Assembly: GCA_001931535.1 (NCBI GenBank)
Contig: CP016211.1
Location: forward strand, 10,462,377 to 10,526,376
From: Minicystis rosea
GTDB taxonomy: Bacteria; Myxococcota_A; Polyangia; Polyangiales; Polyangiaceae
Reading direction: 5' to 3'
Length of the DNA: 64,000 nt
Shown here one piece after another: positions 15,288 through 23,679 of the stretch (positions are counted from its first letter, which is position 1; each line of letters opens with the position of its first letter). The translations under genes were made by a program, and so were the position numbers. The notes beneath the pieces were generated by a model. That model was not told the origin of the DNA and ran no database searches. It was given only the letters and a program-made list of their open reading frames with translations.

Positions 15288-15575
15288 TTGCACGGCGTCC
15301 CGGCCGTGAATCGGCTGAGTGAGCGAGAAACCGAGCCCGACACCCTGGTGCCCGTCGATCCCGAGCGTCGCGCGCTCGAGATGCGGATCGAGCACGCCAA
15401 GAGCCGCATCGCGGAGGATCTGAACCGCGCGTCCAACCTCTTCCGCGAGGTGGCTGCGCGCACCGGTCGCGGCGTCGGCCGGCTCGCGCTGATCTCCGGC
15501 GCCGTCGTGGCCGGCGCGATCCTGCTCTTGGTCGCGCGCATGCGGAGTCGGCGGATCCGGATCAGCTGGAAGTGA
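15288..15575 (+). CDS. small single-helix membrane protein, DUF3618-like
   Basis: About 95 residues: a charged amphipathic helix (EMRIEHAKSRIAEDLNRAS) then one transmembrane segment (LALISGAVVAGAILLLVA) and a basic end. The arrangement resembles DUF3618/YqjD-type small membrane proteins. I chose TTG 15288 because AGAGGGGA lies seven bases upstream; ATG 15234 and GTG 15306 are alternatives in the same frame. The stop overlaps an in-frame upstream codon of the next gene, and the two belong together: DUF3618-like proteins are often next to holin-like proteins. Confidence 0.6.
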   Translation: MHGVPAVNRLSERETEPDTLVPVDPERRALEMRIEHAKSRIAEDLNRASNLFREVAARTGRGVGRLALISGAVVAGAILLLVARMRSRRIRISWK

Positions 15576-15592
15576 CGCGCTCCGGAGAGAAC

Positions 15593-16303
15593 ATGAACGA
15601 GCAACGTGCGAAGCACGGAAACGGGCATCGCCACGAGGAGCCTCGGCGCGTGACGATGAGCGAAGGCCATCGCCACGAGGCCCTCGGTGACGTCGCGCGC
15701 GACGTGCTGGATCACATCACCATGATCGCGCGCGACGAGACCAAGATCGCGCGCCTGTCGGCGAAGCGCGTGGCCACGCACCTGCGCGAGGACGTCGCGC
15801 CCAAGGCGCTCTACGCCGCCGGCGCGGGCGTGTGCGCGGCGCTCGCCGGTTTGTTCGCGCTGATCGCGCTCTTCTGGGGGATCGCGGTGGCGCTCGGCTC
15901 GGCGGCGTGGGCCTTCGTCATCTACGCGGTCCTGTTCGCGTTGGCCGCGGTGGTGCTGGCCGGTTACATGCGCCGAGCCGCCGAGCTCCACCCGAGCGAG
16001 GCCATCGAGCGCCGCTTCCCGGCGACACGCGCCGTCGAAACGAAGCGCGAGCACGCGCTGGCGCGGCTCTCCACGCCGGAGGCGCACCGCGAGGTCACGA
16101 GCGAGGCCGAACGCGAAGCTTCGCGAGATCTGCTCTCGGCCGTGCACCGCGCCGAGAACGAGGTGCGCCGCACCGGATGGAACGGCGAGGCGCGTCGCGC
16201 CGGATCGAACGGCGAAGCACGGCGCGTGGAGATCTGGGAGATCTCGTCGCACGACCATGGGCAGCAAGTGCCCATCGAGCGAACGACGTACCGCTCCCGG
16301 TAA
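15593..16303 (+). CDS. holin-like membrane protein (Phage_holin_3_6-like)
   Basis: About 236 residues: a His/Arg-rich N-terminus, an amphipathic helix (DHITMIARDETKIARLSAKRVA) resembling the start of the Actinobacterial Holin-X family, then two transmembrane helices (roughly residues 75-100 and 105-130) and a long charged cytoplasmic tail. ATG 15593 has GGAGAG six bases upstream; ATG/ACG codons further up lack one. Despite the family name, chromosomal members have no shown lytic role and are thought to work in the envelope. The gene follows the small DUF3618-like gene closely. The last ~30 residues contain near-duplicate GNGEARR-type segments. Confidence 0.65.
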   Translation: MNEQRAKHGNGHRHEEPRRVTMSEGHRHEALGDVARDVLDHITMIARDETKIARLSAKRVATHLREDVAPKALYAAGAGVCAALAGLFALIALFWGIAVALGSAAWAFVIYAVLFALAAVVLAGYMRRAAELHPSEAIERRFPATRAVETKREHALARLSTPEAHREVTSEAEREASRDLLSAVHRAENEVRRTGWNGEARRAGSNGEARRVEIWEISSHDHGQQVPIERTTYRSR

Positions 16304-16634
16304 GCCTTCGTCGCACCTCCCACCCCAAAGGCAGAGGCCGCCGGCACGAAAATCCGCGTACTTACGCGTCGATATCGTGCATCGGGCGCTCGATACGCTT
16401 CATGCACGCGTCGATGGCGTGCATCGGGCGCTCGATGCGCTTCATCCACGCGTCGATGGCGTGCATCGGGCGCTCGATGCGCTTCATCCACGCGTCGATG
16501 GCGTGCATCGGGCGCTCGATGCACGTCATTCACACCTTGGTGCCGGGCGTGGAGCCCTCGATACGCCTGATCCGCGCCTGGACATCGGGCAGGGCGCTTC
16601 GGGACACGGAAATGCCGCCGCGCGAAGGCCGAGA
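16304..16634. other. intergenic with 42-bp tandem array
   Basis: No credible gene. It contains the tandem array at 16366-16533 and about 100 bases of unremarkable sequence on its right side, between the holin-like gene (+) and a minus-strand gene, i.e. a convergent junction. Confidence 0.6.
16366..16533. repeat. tandem repeat, 4 x 42 bp
   Basis: Four head-to-tail copies start at 16366, 16408, 16450 and 16492. Copies 2 and 3 are identical; copy 1 differs at four positions and copy 4 at its right end. Each unit contains GTGCATCGGGCGCTCGAT. The period is divisible by three, so all frames stay open across the array, but no frame has a plausible start or protein character. It lies between convergent genes. 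Confidence 0.92.
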
Positions 16635-17330
16635 TCAGACGTCGCGGTAACCTTCGGGCGGCTCCACGAGCTTGGCCATCTTCGAAGCGCCGCGGAACAC
16701 GTAGTCGGCGTAGGCGTAGGGGCCTTCCGACCAGATCACGAACCCTTCGGCGAGCACGCCGTTCGGAGCGCCGAGCACGAGCTCGGGCGCGGCGAGGACG
16801 GTGGCCTCTTGGTAGATGGGCGCCGAGGCCGTGATCTCGTCGCCGCTGTCTTCGAGCGCGGCGAGCGCGCCGGCGTGGCGATCGGGATCGAGCTCGTCGA
16901 CGGGGAGCAGCACCCAGTCGAGCAGGATCAGCTCGGGATGCGGCGGCTCCTCGCTGGACGAGGCGAAGGGCTCGTGCTCGGCGAGCTCCAGATCGAGATC
17001 TTCGAGCGCGTCGAGGAGACGCTCGCGGGCGGCCTCGCCGGCGGCGTCCGGCGTCCAGAAGGTGGTGAGCGCCGCGACGAGCTCGTCGGCGGAGGCCGCG
17101 CGCCACAGCGAGGGATCGCGGGAGCGGAGATCGAGCTCGGGCTCGCGGCGCACGCGCGCCTCGAAGGCCGCGGCGTGCGGCGCGAACATCGGATCGGCGG
17201 CGAGCGCGCGATCGATGGTGAAGTGGAGCCGGAGATCGGCCTCGCGCAGGTAGCGGTGACGGCCGAGCGCGCGCACGAGGCGGCCGACCTCATCAGCGGT
17301 GCGCGCGGCGAAGGACCACGCATACATCAT
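16635..17330 (-). CDS. hypothetical protein (231 aa)
   Basis: Unrecognised soluble protein of 231 residues, without signal peptide or membrane segment. It begins MMYAWSFAARTADEVGRLVRALG, is acidic in the middle (LEDLDLELAEHEPF) and ends in a beta-rich part (YAYADYVFRGASKMAKLVEPPEGY). ATG 17330 overlaps the stop of the upstream lipoprotein gene (ATGA), so the two are translated together. An ATG one codon later (17327) is equally possible. No motif allows a functional guess. Confidence 0.65.
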   Translation of the reverse strand: MMYAWSFAARTADEVGRLVRALGRHRYLREADLRLHFTIDRALAADPMFAPHAAAFEARVRREPELDLRSRDPSLWRAASADELVAALTTFWTPDAAGEAARERLLDALEDLDLELAEHEPFASSSEEPPHPELILLDWVLLPVDELDPDRHAGALAALEDSGDEITASAPIYQEATVLAAPELVLGAPNGVLAEGFVIWSEGPYAYADYVFRGASKMAKLVEPPEGYRDV

Positions 17331-17629
17331 CGGGACGAGCTCTCCTTGGCGCAGGTCGTGCGAACACCGATCTTGCCCGCCTCGGCATCGACGGCGCAGC
17401 GGGCCGTGCAGCCCTCCGACGGCGCCGAGCCGCTGCAAAGCTCCTTGCAGGCCAAGCGCGTCGCCTCGCGACGCAGCTCGGCCTCCGAGCGCGATCCCGT
17501 GATGGTGCCGCGGAAGATGCCGCCGCCCTGCGTGACCTCGCTCCTGCAAGTCATCCTGCGATTGCACGCGGCGAGGCCCATCACGAGGAGGGCTGCCGCG
17601 GCGACGCGGGGGATGGTGATTCGAGCCAT
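17327..17629 (-). CDS. small Cys-containing lipoprotein
   Basis: A 100-residue protein starting MARITIPRVAAAALLVMGLAAC: a signal peptide ending in a lipobox Cys22. The mature part has six further cysteines (MTCRSE, LACKELC, GCTARC, TTCAKE), probably disulfide-bonded outside the cytoplasm. An upstream extension of this frame to 18013 is the antisense of the thioredoxin-like gene and is not real. It is coupled to the downstream 231-residue gene. Function unknown. Confidence 0.65.
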   Translation of the reverse strand: MARITIPRVAAAALLVMGLAACNRRMTCRSEVTQGGGIFRGTITGSRSEAELRREATRLACKELCSGSAPSEGCTARCAVDAEAGKIGVRTTCAKESSSR

Positions 17630-17702
17630 GCGCCCCGGCACTTTCGACGAGTCGGCGGCAGCTTGTCGAGAGGGCTGTCCAGGTTTGAGGTACGCTCCGT
17701 GG

Positions 17703-18326
17703 ATGCGGAGCTGCCTGCTCGCGTCGATCCTGCTCGTGCAGGTGGGCTGCGCCCCCGAGGCGCCACCCAGCCCGACCGCGAAGGAGCCCACGGCCACCGC
17801 GATCCGCCCCGCCGACCGCAGCGCCGAGCCGCTCCCGAGCGCGCCACCCGTGACCGCGTCTGCGCCTCCGGTCGCGTCGTCCGTGGCACCGACGGCGTCC
17901 GCAGCGCCGCCGCCTACGCCGAAGCTCACGCTGATCGAGCTCGCGCCGACGCAGGGAGATCTGATGCCGCTCCTGCGCGAGGAAGCCAAGCGAGCGAAGG
18001 ACGAGGGGCTCATCGCGGTGGTCGAGTTCTATGCCGACTGGTGCGCGCCGTGCCGCGTGTTCCAGCAGAACATCCGCGCGCCGGAGATCGCCGCGCCGCT
18101 CGCGGGCGTGCGCCTCGTGAAGCTGAACCTCGACGACTGGCACGACAAGCTGCGCGGAACGGGCTTCGCGCCCCGGACGATTCCATCGTTCTATTTCTTC
18201 GGCCCCGACGGTCGCCCGACCGGCAAGCTGCTCGACGGCGACAGATGGGGCAAGAGCTCGCCGGCCCGCATGGGTGAAGCGCTGACGGAGTGGCTGCGAG
18301 GATCGGCGAGCCCGCGCCGGCCGTGA
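17703..18326 (+). CDS. thioredoxin-fold lipoprotein
   Basis: A 207-residue lipoprotein: signal peptide with lipobox Cys16 (LVQVGC), a Pro/Ala/Thr linker (~17-72), then a thioredoxin domain with the redox motif FYADWCAPCRVF (Cys114 and Cys117) and the cis-proline segment RTIPSFYFFGPDGR. WCAPC is close to the WCGPC of thioredoxins and to DsbD C-terminal domains, so a thiol reductase or disulfide donor on the periplasmic face is likely. Spacing to the deformylase gene is 13 bases, so they are probably co-transcribed. Confidence 0.88.
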   Translation: MRSCLLASILLVQVGCAPEAPPSPTAKEPTATAIRPADRSAEPLPSAPPVTASAPPVASSVAPTASAAPPPTPKLTLIELAPTQGDLMPLLREEAKRAKDEGLIAVVEFYADWCAPCRVFQQNIRAPEIAAPLAGVRLVKLNLDDWHDKLRGTGFAPRTIPSFYFFGPDGRPTGKLLDGDRWGKSSPARMGEALTEWLRGSASPRRP

Positions 18327-18339
18327 TAGCCTCCGCGGC

Positions 18340-18915
18340 GTGACGCTGCTGAAAATCGCTCACATCGGCCACCCCGTGCTGCGCCAGCGCTCGCGCGAGC
18401 TCACGCGTGAAGAGCTGCTCTCCGACGAGACGCAGCGCTTCATCGACGATCTCATCGAGACCATGCGCGACGCCAACGGCGCGGGGATCGCGGCCGTCCA
18501 GGTGCATCGGCCCGAGCGCATCTTCGTGGTCGAGGTGAAGGACAACCCGCGCTACCCGTACAAGCCGAACATCCCGCTCACCGTGCTCGTGAACCCGGTG
18601 ATCACGAAGCTCACCGACGAGACCTTCGACAACTACGAAGGCTGCCTCTCGGTGCCCAACCTGCGCGGCGTCGTGCAGCGCTTCGCCGAGGTCAAGGTGA
18701 CGGGCTGGGATCGCGAAGGGAAGCCGTTCGAGCGCATCGCGCGCGGCCTCACCGCGGGCACGTTCCAGCACGAGAACGATCACCTCGACGCCACCCTGTT
18801 CATCGATCGCGTCAAGGACCCGCGGACCTTCTGCACCTGGGCCGAGTTCGATCGCTACCACAAGCAGGCGTTCGTCGAGCGCATCGTGCCCTTCATCCAA
18901 CGGATGGGCGGTTGA
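18340..18915 (+). CDS. def: peptide deformylase
   Basis: A 191-residue metalloenzyme removing the N-formyl group from new proteins. All three motifs are present: GAGIAAVQV (motif 1), EGCLS with metal ligand Cys102 (motif 2) and QHENDH with His144, Glu145 and His148 (motif 3). The N-terminal part shows the usual LLKIAHIGHPVLRQRS. The start is GTG 18340. The stop TGA shares its A with the ATG of the next gene. The usual partner fmt is not here. Confidence 0.94.
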   Translation: MTLLKIAHIGHPVLRQRSRELTREELLSDETQRFIDDLIETMRDANGAGIAAVQVHRPERIFVVEVKDNPRYPYKPNIPLTVLVNPVITKLTDETFDNYEGCLSVPNLRGVVQRFAEVKVTGWDREGKPFERIARGLTAGTFQHENDHLDATLFIDRVKDPRTFCTWAEFDRYHKQAFVERIVPFIQRMGG

Positions 18916-20477
18916 TGTCGACCGACGCGCGCGCGCGCCGGCACGCCGCCCGGCTCGGTGCGGCGGCCCGCGTGTTCTTCGCGTTCCTCGGCGCCGCGGC
19001 GCTGTCGTCGTGCTCCGCGGGCGGGAGCCCGCCCGAAGCGGCGCAGGCGCTGCGCGGCCCGAGCGAGATCACCATCCTCTTCACCACCGATGAGCACGGC
19101 TGGCTCTTGCCGCACACCGATCGCGGTCGCGTGAGCGGCGGCGCCGCCGAAGTGCTCGGCCTGTGGGAGGCCGCCGAAGGCCATTGCCCCGGCCCGCCGA
19201 CACGCCCGCCGTGCACCGATCCCCGGACGCTCGTGCTCTCAGGCGGCGACAACTACACGGGGCCGGCGATCTCCACGTATTTCAACGGCGCCCCGATGGC
19301 CGAAGCCTTCGCGCGCATGGGCTACGCCGCGTCGGCCTTCGGCAACCACGAGCTCGATTTCGGTCGCGCGCACTTCCTCGAGAACCGGCAGAAGAGCGGG
19401 ATGGTGTACCTCGCGGCGAACCTGCACGCGCCGCCGTCGCTGCCGGAGATGAACCTCCCGCCCTACGCGATCTTCGAGCGACGCGGGATCAAGATCGGCG
19501 TGGTCGGCCTCGCCACCGAGAAGACGCTGCGCGCGGCGATGGCGAGCCGGTTCGAAGGCATCACCTTCGAGGCCGAGGAGCCCGCGCTCGATCGCGCGGT
19601 GCGCGCCGCGTGGGCCGCAGGCCCGGACATGGTGGTGGCGATCGTCCACGAGTGCCCGGACGTGCTCGCGCCCATCGTGGAGCGGCATCCGGAGTGGAAG
19701 CTCTCGTTCGTGGGCGCAGGCCACTGCCACAAGCTCATGACCAAGAACGCGGGCGGCGTGCCCGTGATCGCGCCGGGCTGGCGCCTCGATCACTACGTCC
19801 GCCTGCGCGTCACCGCGGACGCGAGCCAGCCTGTCGGCAAGCGTGTCATCAGCGTGGATCCCGCGGTCGTGAACATGTCGCGCCCTGAGGGCACGCCTTC
19901 GTCGGCGCCGCCCGATCCGGAGCTCGCCCAGAGCGCCGCCGCATGGAAGGCGAAGATCGACGCGGCGCTGGGCGAAGAGATCGGCGTCTCCGCGGCCGGC
20001 ATCGACAAGGAGTCGAAGGACATGGGCCGCTGGATCGCGGGCGCCATCCGCGCCGAGACCAACACCGACGTGGCCATCGTCAACCGCAGCGGCCTTCGAC
20101 AAAACCTGCCTCCCGGCCCGGTGACGAAGGCGAGCGTGTGGTCGATCCTACCATTCGACAACCGCGTGATGATCGTGCGCCTCGACGGCGCCGCCCTGCT
20201 GGAGAACCTGCGCATTCGTGACGCCGTCGCTTCGGGCATCACCCGCGCCGATGACGGCACCATCACCTTGGCCGACGGCCGCCCCATCGATCCGAAGGCC
20301 ATCTACCGCGTGGCGACGGTCGATTTCCTCTACTACGGCGGCGATCACTTCACCTTCGAGGCACGCTCCCAAGGCACGGAGGACGGCGGCGCCGACTGGC
20401 GCGAGATGGTGATCGCCTGGACGAAGAAACAACGCTCGTCCCGAGAAACCCCGCTCGAAGCCCGCCTGCCACGCTGA
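18915..20477 (+). CDS. 5'-nucleotidase-family metallophosphoesterase lipoprotein (UshA-like)
   Basis: A 520-residue secreted two-domain hydrolase. The signal peptide ends in lipobox LSSC near residue 34. The N-terminal metallophosphoesterase domain has the metal-binding blocks FTTDEHGW, GGDNYTG, AFGNHELDFG, and later histidines in GAGHCHKL. The C-terminal 5'-nucleotidase domain contains NRSGLRQNLPPGPVT and LPFDNRV, with the substrate-binding VDFLYYGGDHFTF near the end. Such proteins hydrolyse nucleotides or related phosphate esters in the periplasm. ATG 18915 overlaps the deformylase stop by one base. Confidence 0.88.
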   Translation: MSTDARARRHAARLGAAARVFFAFLGAAALSSCSAGGSPPEAAQALRGPSEITILFTTDEHGWLLPHTDRGRVSGGAAEVLGLWEAAEGHCPGPPTRPPCTDPRTLVLSGGDNYTGPAISTYFNGAPMAEAFARMGYAASAFGNHELDFGRAHFLENRQKSGMVYLAANLHAPPSLPEMNLPPYAIFERRGIKIGVVGLATEKTLRAAMASRFEGITFEAEEPALDRAVRAAWAAGPDMVVAIVHECPDVLAPIVERHPEWKLSFVGAGHCHKLMTKNAGGVPVIAPGWRLDHYVRLRVTADASQPVGKRVISVDPAVVNMSRPEGTPSSAPPDPELAQSAAAWKAKIDAALGEEIGVSAAGIDKESKDMGRWIAGAIRAETNTDVAIVNRSGLRQNLPPGPVTKASVWSILPFDNRVMIVRLDGAALLENLRIRDAVASGITRADDGTITLADGRPIDPKAIYRVATVDFLYYGGDHFTFEARSQGTEDGGADWREMVIAWTKKQRSSRETPLEARLPR

Positions 20478-20937
20478 CGGCCCGCGGGCACCTCTCCATC
20501 CCGTCTCTCCCGCCGCGCGAATCACGGAACCGATCGGTCCAAATGGATTTGGCACCCGCACGATCGTGCGCCGTTTGCAGACCGCGACGTCATCGGCCTG
20601 CGTGCGTGAGACTGGACGGATCGGTCCAATCCGACACGGAGCCTCGCGACGCCGCGCGTCCGCGAAGGACACGCAGCGTCGCCGAAGCCGTGTGAGGATC
20701 GTTCGCTGGGAAGGAGCGGCGCTCCGTGGGCTCATTCACGCGGTCGATGACTTCGCCCTCCCTCATGCCACGAACGCTAGGCCCGAAGCGGCGAAGCGTG
20801 CTGGAAATCTCGGGTGGATCGCGGGGTGGTGGGGCCCCAGCGGCTTTGCCGGGGGCGTGGGGCGGAGGGCGGCGAAGCCGACCCGAAGCCCCACATGAAG
20901 ACCGGGACGGCGGGGACGCGAGTCCCCGCCGTGTGAA
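20478..20937. other. intergenic with palindromes and terminator
   Basis: No supported gene. It holds an inverted repeat at 20536-20556 (GGTCCAAAT/ATTTGGCACC), an adjacent perfect 14-bp palindrome at 20557-20570 (CGCACGATCGTGCG), a second GGATCGGTCCAA site near 20618, and the terminator at 20907-20932. The flanking genes are convergent, so operator-like sites here are unexpected. Confidence 0.5.
20907..20932 (-). terminator. terminator hairpin after dksA-like gene
   Basis: Perfect 11-bp stem ACGGCGGGGAC/GTCCCCGCCGT with a four-base loop, five bases beyond the minus-strand stop codon. No strong T-run follows. Confidence 0.7.
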
Positions 20938-21456
20938 TCAGACGCCGCCGCGGCTGCGCGCTTCGCGCTCCATCTCTTCTTGATGGGCCACGCTGAAGCG
21001 GGCCCAAGGGCGGAGCTTGAGGCGCGCGTAGCCGATGGGCTCGCCGGTGCCTTCACAGGCGCCATAGGTGTTGTGCGCCATCTTCTCGAGGGCGTGCTCG
21101 ATCTCGCGGAGCAGCGCGACGTCCCGCTCCAAGAGCTTCGAGGTCATGGCCGTGACGCCCTCGGTGTTGGCTTCGTCCATCTCGTCGCCGACCTCGCGGC
21201 CGGTGTCGCGCTCCTGCTCGCGGCGCGCGTCGATGCTCTCGAGGAGCTGGGCGCGGCGCTCTTCGAGCATGGCGCGGAGCTCCTCGACTTGAGCCTCGGT
21301 GAGCTCCGCGGGGCCCTCCTGCTCTGGCCCGCTCGGCCGTCGCGGCGGAGGCACCGGCACCGGCGGACGGGCGGGCGCAGTCGGCGCTCGGGCCGCGGTA
21401 CGCGCAGGCTCCGCGGGGGCAGATGCGCGCCGGCGGCTGTTCATCGCTTCGCTCAT
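20938..21456 (-). CDS. DksA/TraR-family regulator without full zinc finger
   Basis: A 172-residue DksA-like protein. A disordered Pro/Ala-rich N-terminus (~1-48) precedes the coiled coil (~50-130), whose tip carries DEMDEA, matching the DxxDxA motif that reaches into the RNA polymerase secondary channel. The globular part YGACEGTGEPI...FSVAHQEE aligns with the four-cysteine finger, with positions 134, 137, 155 and 158 in exact spacing but occupied by Cys, Thr, Ser and His. Only one cysteine remains. Zinc-independent DksA paralogues such as Pseudomonas DksA2 also lack cysteines. I infer a functional transcription factor not dependent on normal zinc binding. Confidence 0.85.
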   Translation of the reverse strand: MSEAMNSRRRASAPAEPARTAARAPTAPARPPVPVPPPRRPSGPEQEGPAELTEAQVEELRAMLEERRAQLLESIDARREQERDTGREVGDEMDEANTEGVTAMTSKLLERDVALLREIEHALEKMAHNTYGACEGTGEPIGYARLKLRPWARFSVAHQEEMEREARSRGGV

Positions 21457-21552
21457 GGTTTTCCTCTCGTGGTGGACTGGTCCGGCGTCGCAAGGGACGT
21501 ACCGTTCGATCGGTGAGCAGGCGCTGCGCTACAGGAGGAGGCGGACCCCTCG

Positions 21553-23547
21553 TCAGGGCTGCGGTTTCTGCAGCAAACCGGCCTTTCCGGCCAGGTTCAC
21601 CGCCGTCATGACGAGCACGCCGAGGTCCTCGAGCGATCCTTTTTGCACCTGAAGAGACGTCTCGGAGCGCGGGCCTTCCCGCTGCGCATCGGTGACGACG
21701 AAGATCGGCGTATCGCCCTTGTTCGGCAGGTTGTGCAGCGCGCGACCGAGCTCCGCAACCGGGCCCGCGCCGCCGGGCATCTGGCTGGTGATCGCCTGGT
21801 TGTCCAGCACCGAGCCGATGCCCCGCGTGAGCACGCCGAGCGTCACGAACCCGCTCGAGACGGCCTTCCCATTGCGAAGCGGCTCGAGCCCCGCGCGCGC
21901 GCTGAGCGTGCCGCTGTCGGGCGCGCCGGACTTGGCCATGAGGAGGTGCTTCACCACTTCATCACGGTTCGCACCGAAGCCGAGCCAGCTGCTCTTGCCA
22001 TCGGCCATCACCAGCGCGTGAACGGTGACGACGATCGGCTTCTCCCCGGCCTTGGGCTCGATCTCGAATTTGATCTCGAGATCCTGCGCGCCCTTGCCGA
22101 GCTGCCGCGGCGCGGTGACGAACTTCAGCGTGGGGAGCATGCGCGCGTCCTTCCCGATCGCCTTGCGCAGCGGATCGGTGAGGCCCTTGCGGCCGTAGAC
22201 GGCGACGAGATCCTTGAGCAGCTTGGTGATCGCTTCCGGTCCCTCGTCGAAGCCGATCATGTACCAGCCGAGGTAGCTGCCCACGAGCTCGTCCGCGAGC
22301 TGCTGCTGATCGAGCTTCGCGCCCGCGGGCTGCTTGCTCCCGCCCTGCGCGTGACCGCTGGCGACGACGAAGCTCGTGCCCTTGGCGAACGGGAGGTTGA
22401 GGAGCGAAGCGAGCGCCTTGCGATCGGCCTCGGAGCCGATCTTCTCCTTCGCCAGCCCACCCTCGGCGAAGCCGCGCAGCGTGCGGAGGATGCCGGCGTA
22501 GCGCGCGGGATCGGCGGCGCGACCGTACGACGCCGAGCCGCTGTCGACGGGCGCGCGCCAGAAGAGCGCCGGCGGCGGCCCGCTCTTCGCGCTGCTCTCG
22601 GCGATGGATTGCGCGACCCACGACGTGCTCCCGCGCATCTGGAGCGCGGTCTTCGCCGTCAAGCAAGTCCCGCCGTCGGCGGTGAAGTCGACGGTGACGC
22701 GATCGAGATCGCCCGCGAGCGCCGATCCCTCCTCGGCGAGCGCGGTGGCGGCCTCTTCGAGCGCCGCATCGAAGCGCGACTCCCCGATGCCGCGCGCACG
22801 CGCCAGGTTGGGGAGGAACCCGAGCCCGCGGCGGATGTCGCCGCCGTAGCGCGCGTCGATGGGCGCGAAGCGCAGCTCCGCGTGCATGTCGTTCTTCGGC
22901 GGCTCCGAGACCGGCACGTTGCGCGCGAGGTAAGGCCCGAGCGTGGTGATGTCCTTGTCACGATGCCCGCAGATGAGCCGCGCCGGCGCCGCGCCGGCGG
23001 CTGCGCCCACGACGCACGCGAGATCGCCCGACTCCTTGGCGCCGAGCCGGAACAAGCCCGGCGCGACCTCGACCAGCTCGCCGGCGCCCTGCGCCACCTG
23101 CTTCGCGCGATCGAGCGACGTGAGGCCGACCGAGAACGCGTAGAGCGCGCTCGGCGATCGCCTGCTCGCATCGAGCGAGACGACGAAATCGACGGACGCG
23201 TCGTACGCGAGGATGTCCGCGATCTGCCGCCCATCGATCCCGCCGCGGAAAGCCTTGGAGAGGCCCTTGCCGATGAGGGCGCGGATGCTGTCGTCCGCGA
23301 GGCCCTCCGGTACGTTCGCGCATGCGCTCAGCCCGTGCATCGTGGCGTTCGGGTTCTTCCACCGCGCGGTGACGAAGATGTCCGCGGGCTCGGCGACCGG
23401 CGTCAGATCGACCGGTGTCGCGGCCACCTGCGCGGGCGCGGGGGGACCGTTGTTGATCGTCGGCGCGGCGGGGGGCGGCGTCTCCGCGCAGCCGGCCAGA
23501 GCTCCCAGGACGAAAGCGGAACCGAGCGCGAACGAGATGGAACGCAT
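21553..23547 (-). CDS. large lipoprotein of unknown function
   Basis: A 664-residue lipoprotein: signal peptide ending ALAGC (Cys20), a short Pro-rich linker, then a long alpha/beta region with no motif I recognise. Segments such as AYDASVDFVVSLD, GLFRLGAKESG and KNDMHAELRFAPID recall beta-rich repeats, and it ends in helical, Leu-rich stretches (LGVLVMTAVNLAGKAGLLQ). Similar proteins are usually annotated only as hypothetical in myxobacteria. It starts divergently from the next lipoprotein gene, 132 bases apart. Confidence 0.75.
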   Translation of the reverse strand: MRSISFALGSAFVLGALAGCAETPPPAAPTINNGPPAPAQVAATPVDLTPVAEPADIFVTARWKNPNATMHGLSACANVPEGLADDSIRALIGKGLSKAFRGGIDGRQIADILAYDASVDFVVSLDASRRSPSALYAFSVGLTSLDRAKQVAQGAGELVEVAPGLFRLGAKESGDLACVVGAAAGAAPARLICGHRDKDITTLGPYLARNVPVSEPPKNDMHAELRFAPIDARYGGDIRRGLGFLPNLARARGIGESRFDAALEEAATALAEEGSALAGDLDRVTVDFTADGGTCLTAKTALQMRGSTSWVAQSIAESSAKSGPPPALFWRAPVDSGSASYGRAADPARYAGILRTLRGFAEGGLAKEKIGSEADRKALASLLNLPFAKGTSFVVASGHAQGGSKQPAGAKLDQQQLADELVGSYLGWYMIGFDEGPEAITKLLKDLVAVYGRKGLTDPLRKAIGKDARMLPTLKFVTAPRQLGKGAQDLEIKFEIEPKAGEKPIVVTVHALVMADGKSSWLGFGANRDEVVKHLLMAKSGAPDSGTLSARAGLEPLRNGKAVSSGFVTLGVLTRGIGSVLDNQAITSQMPGGAGPVAELGRALHNLPNKGDTPIFVVTDAQREGPRSETSLQVQKGSLEDLGVLVMTAVNLAGKAGLLQKPQP

Positions 23548-23679
23548 GATTCCGCCTTATACGGCTGGCCTTCCCCGGACGCTACCGGCGAGCAAAGTCG
23601 TCCCTCGACGTGCGTCATGCGCCCATTTGGGTGGGCTCTCCGGCTTGATCTCCCCCTCGAACCGCCGTACGCCGAACCC

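Noticed and set aside
15572..16303. Prophage remnant suggested by the holin-like gene
   Set aside because: No other phage gene is near, and chromosomal members of this family are common beside DUF3618-type proteins.
16257..17702. Upstream extension of the thioredoxin-like gene's frame through the 42-bp array
   Set aside because: The lipoprotein signal peptide starts at ATG 17703; the upstream part runs antisense to two other genes.
20566..20898. A 110-codon frame in the intergenic before the dksA-like gene
   Set aside because: Arg/Ala-rich, no motif or ribosome-binding site, and it approaches the terminator of the opposite gene.
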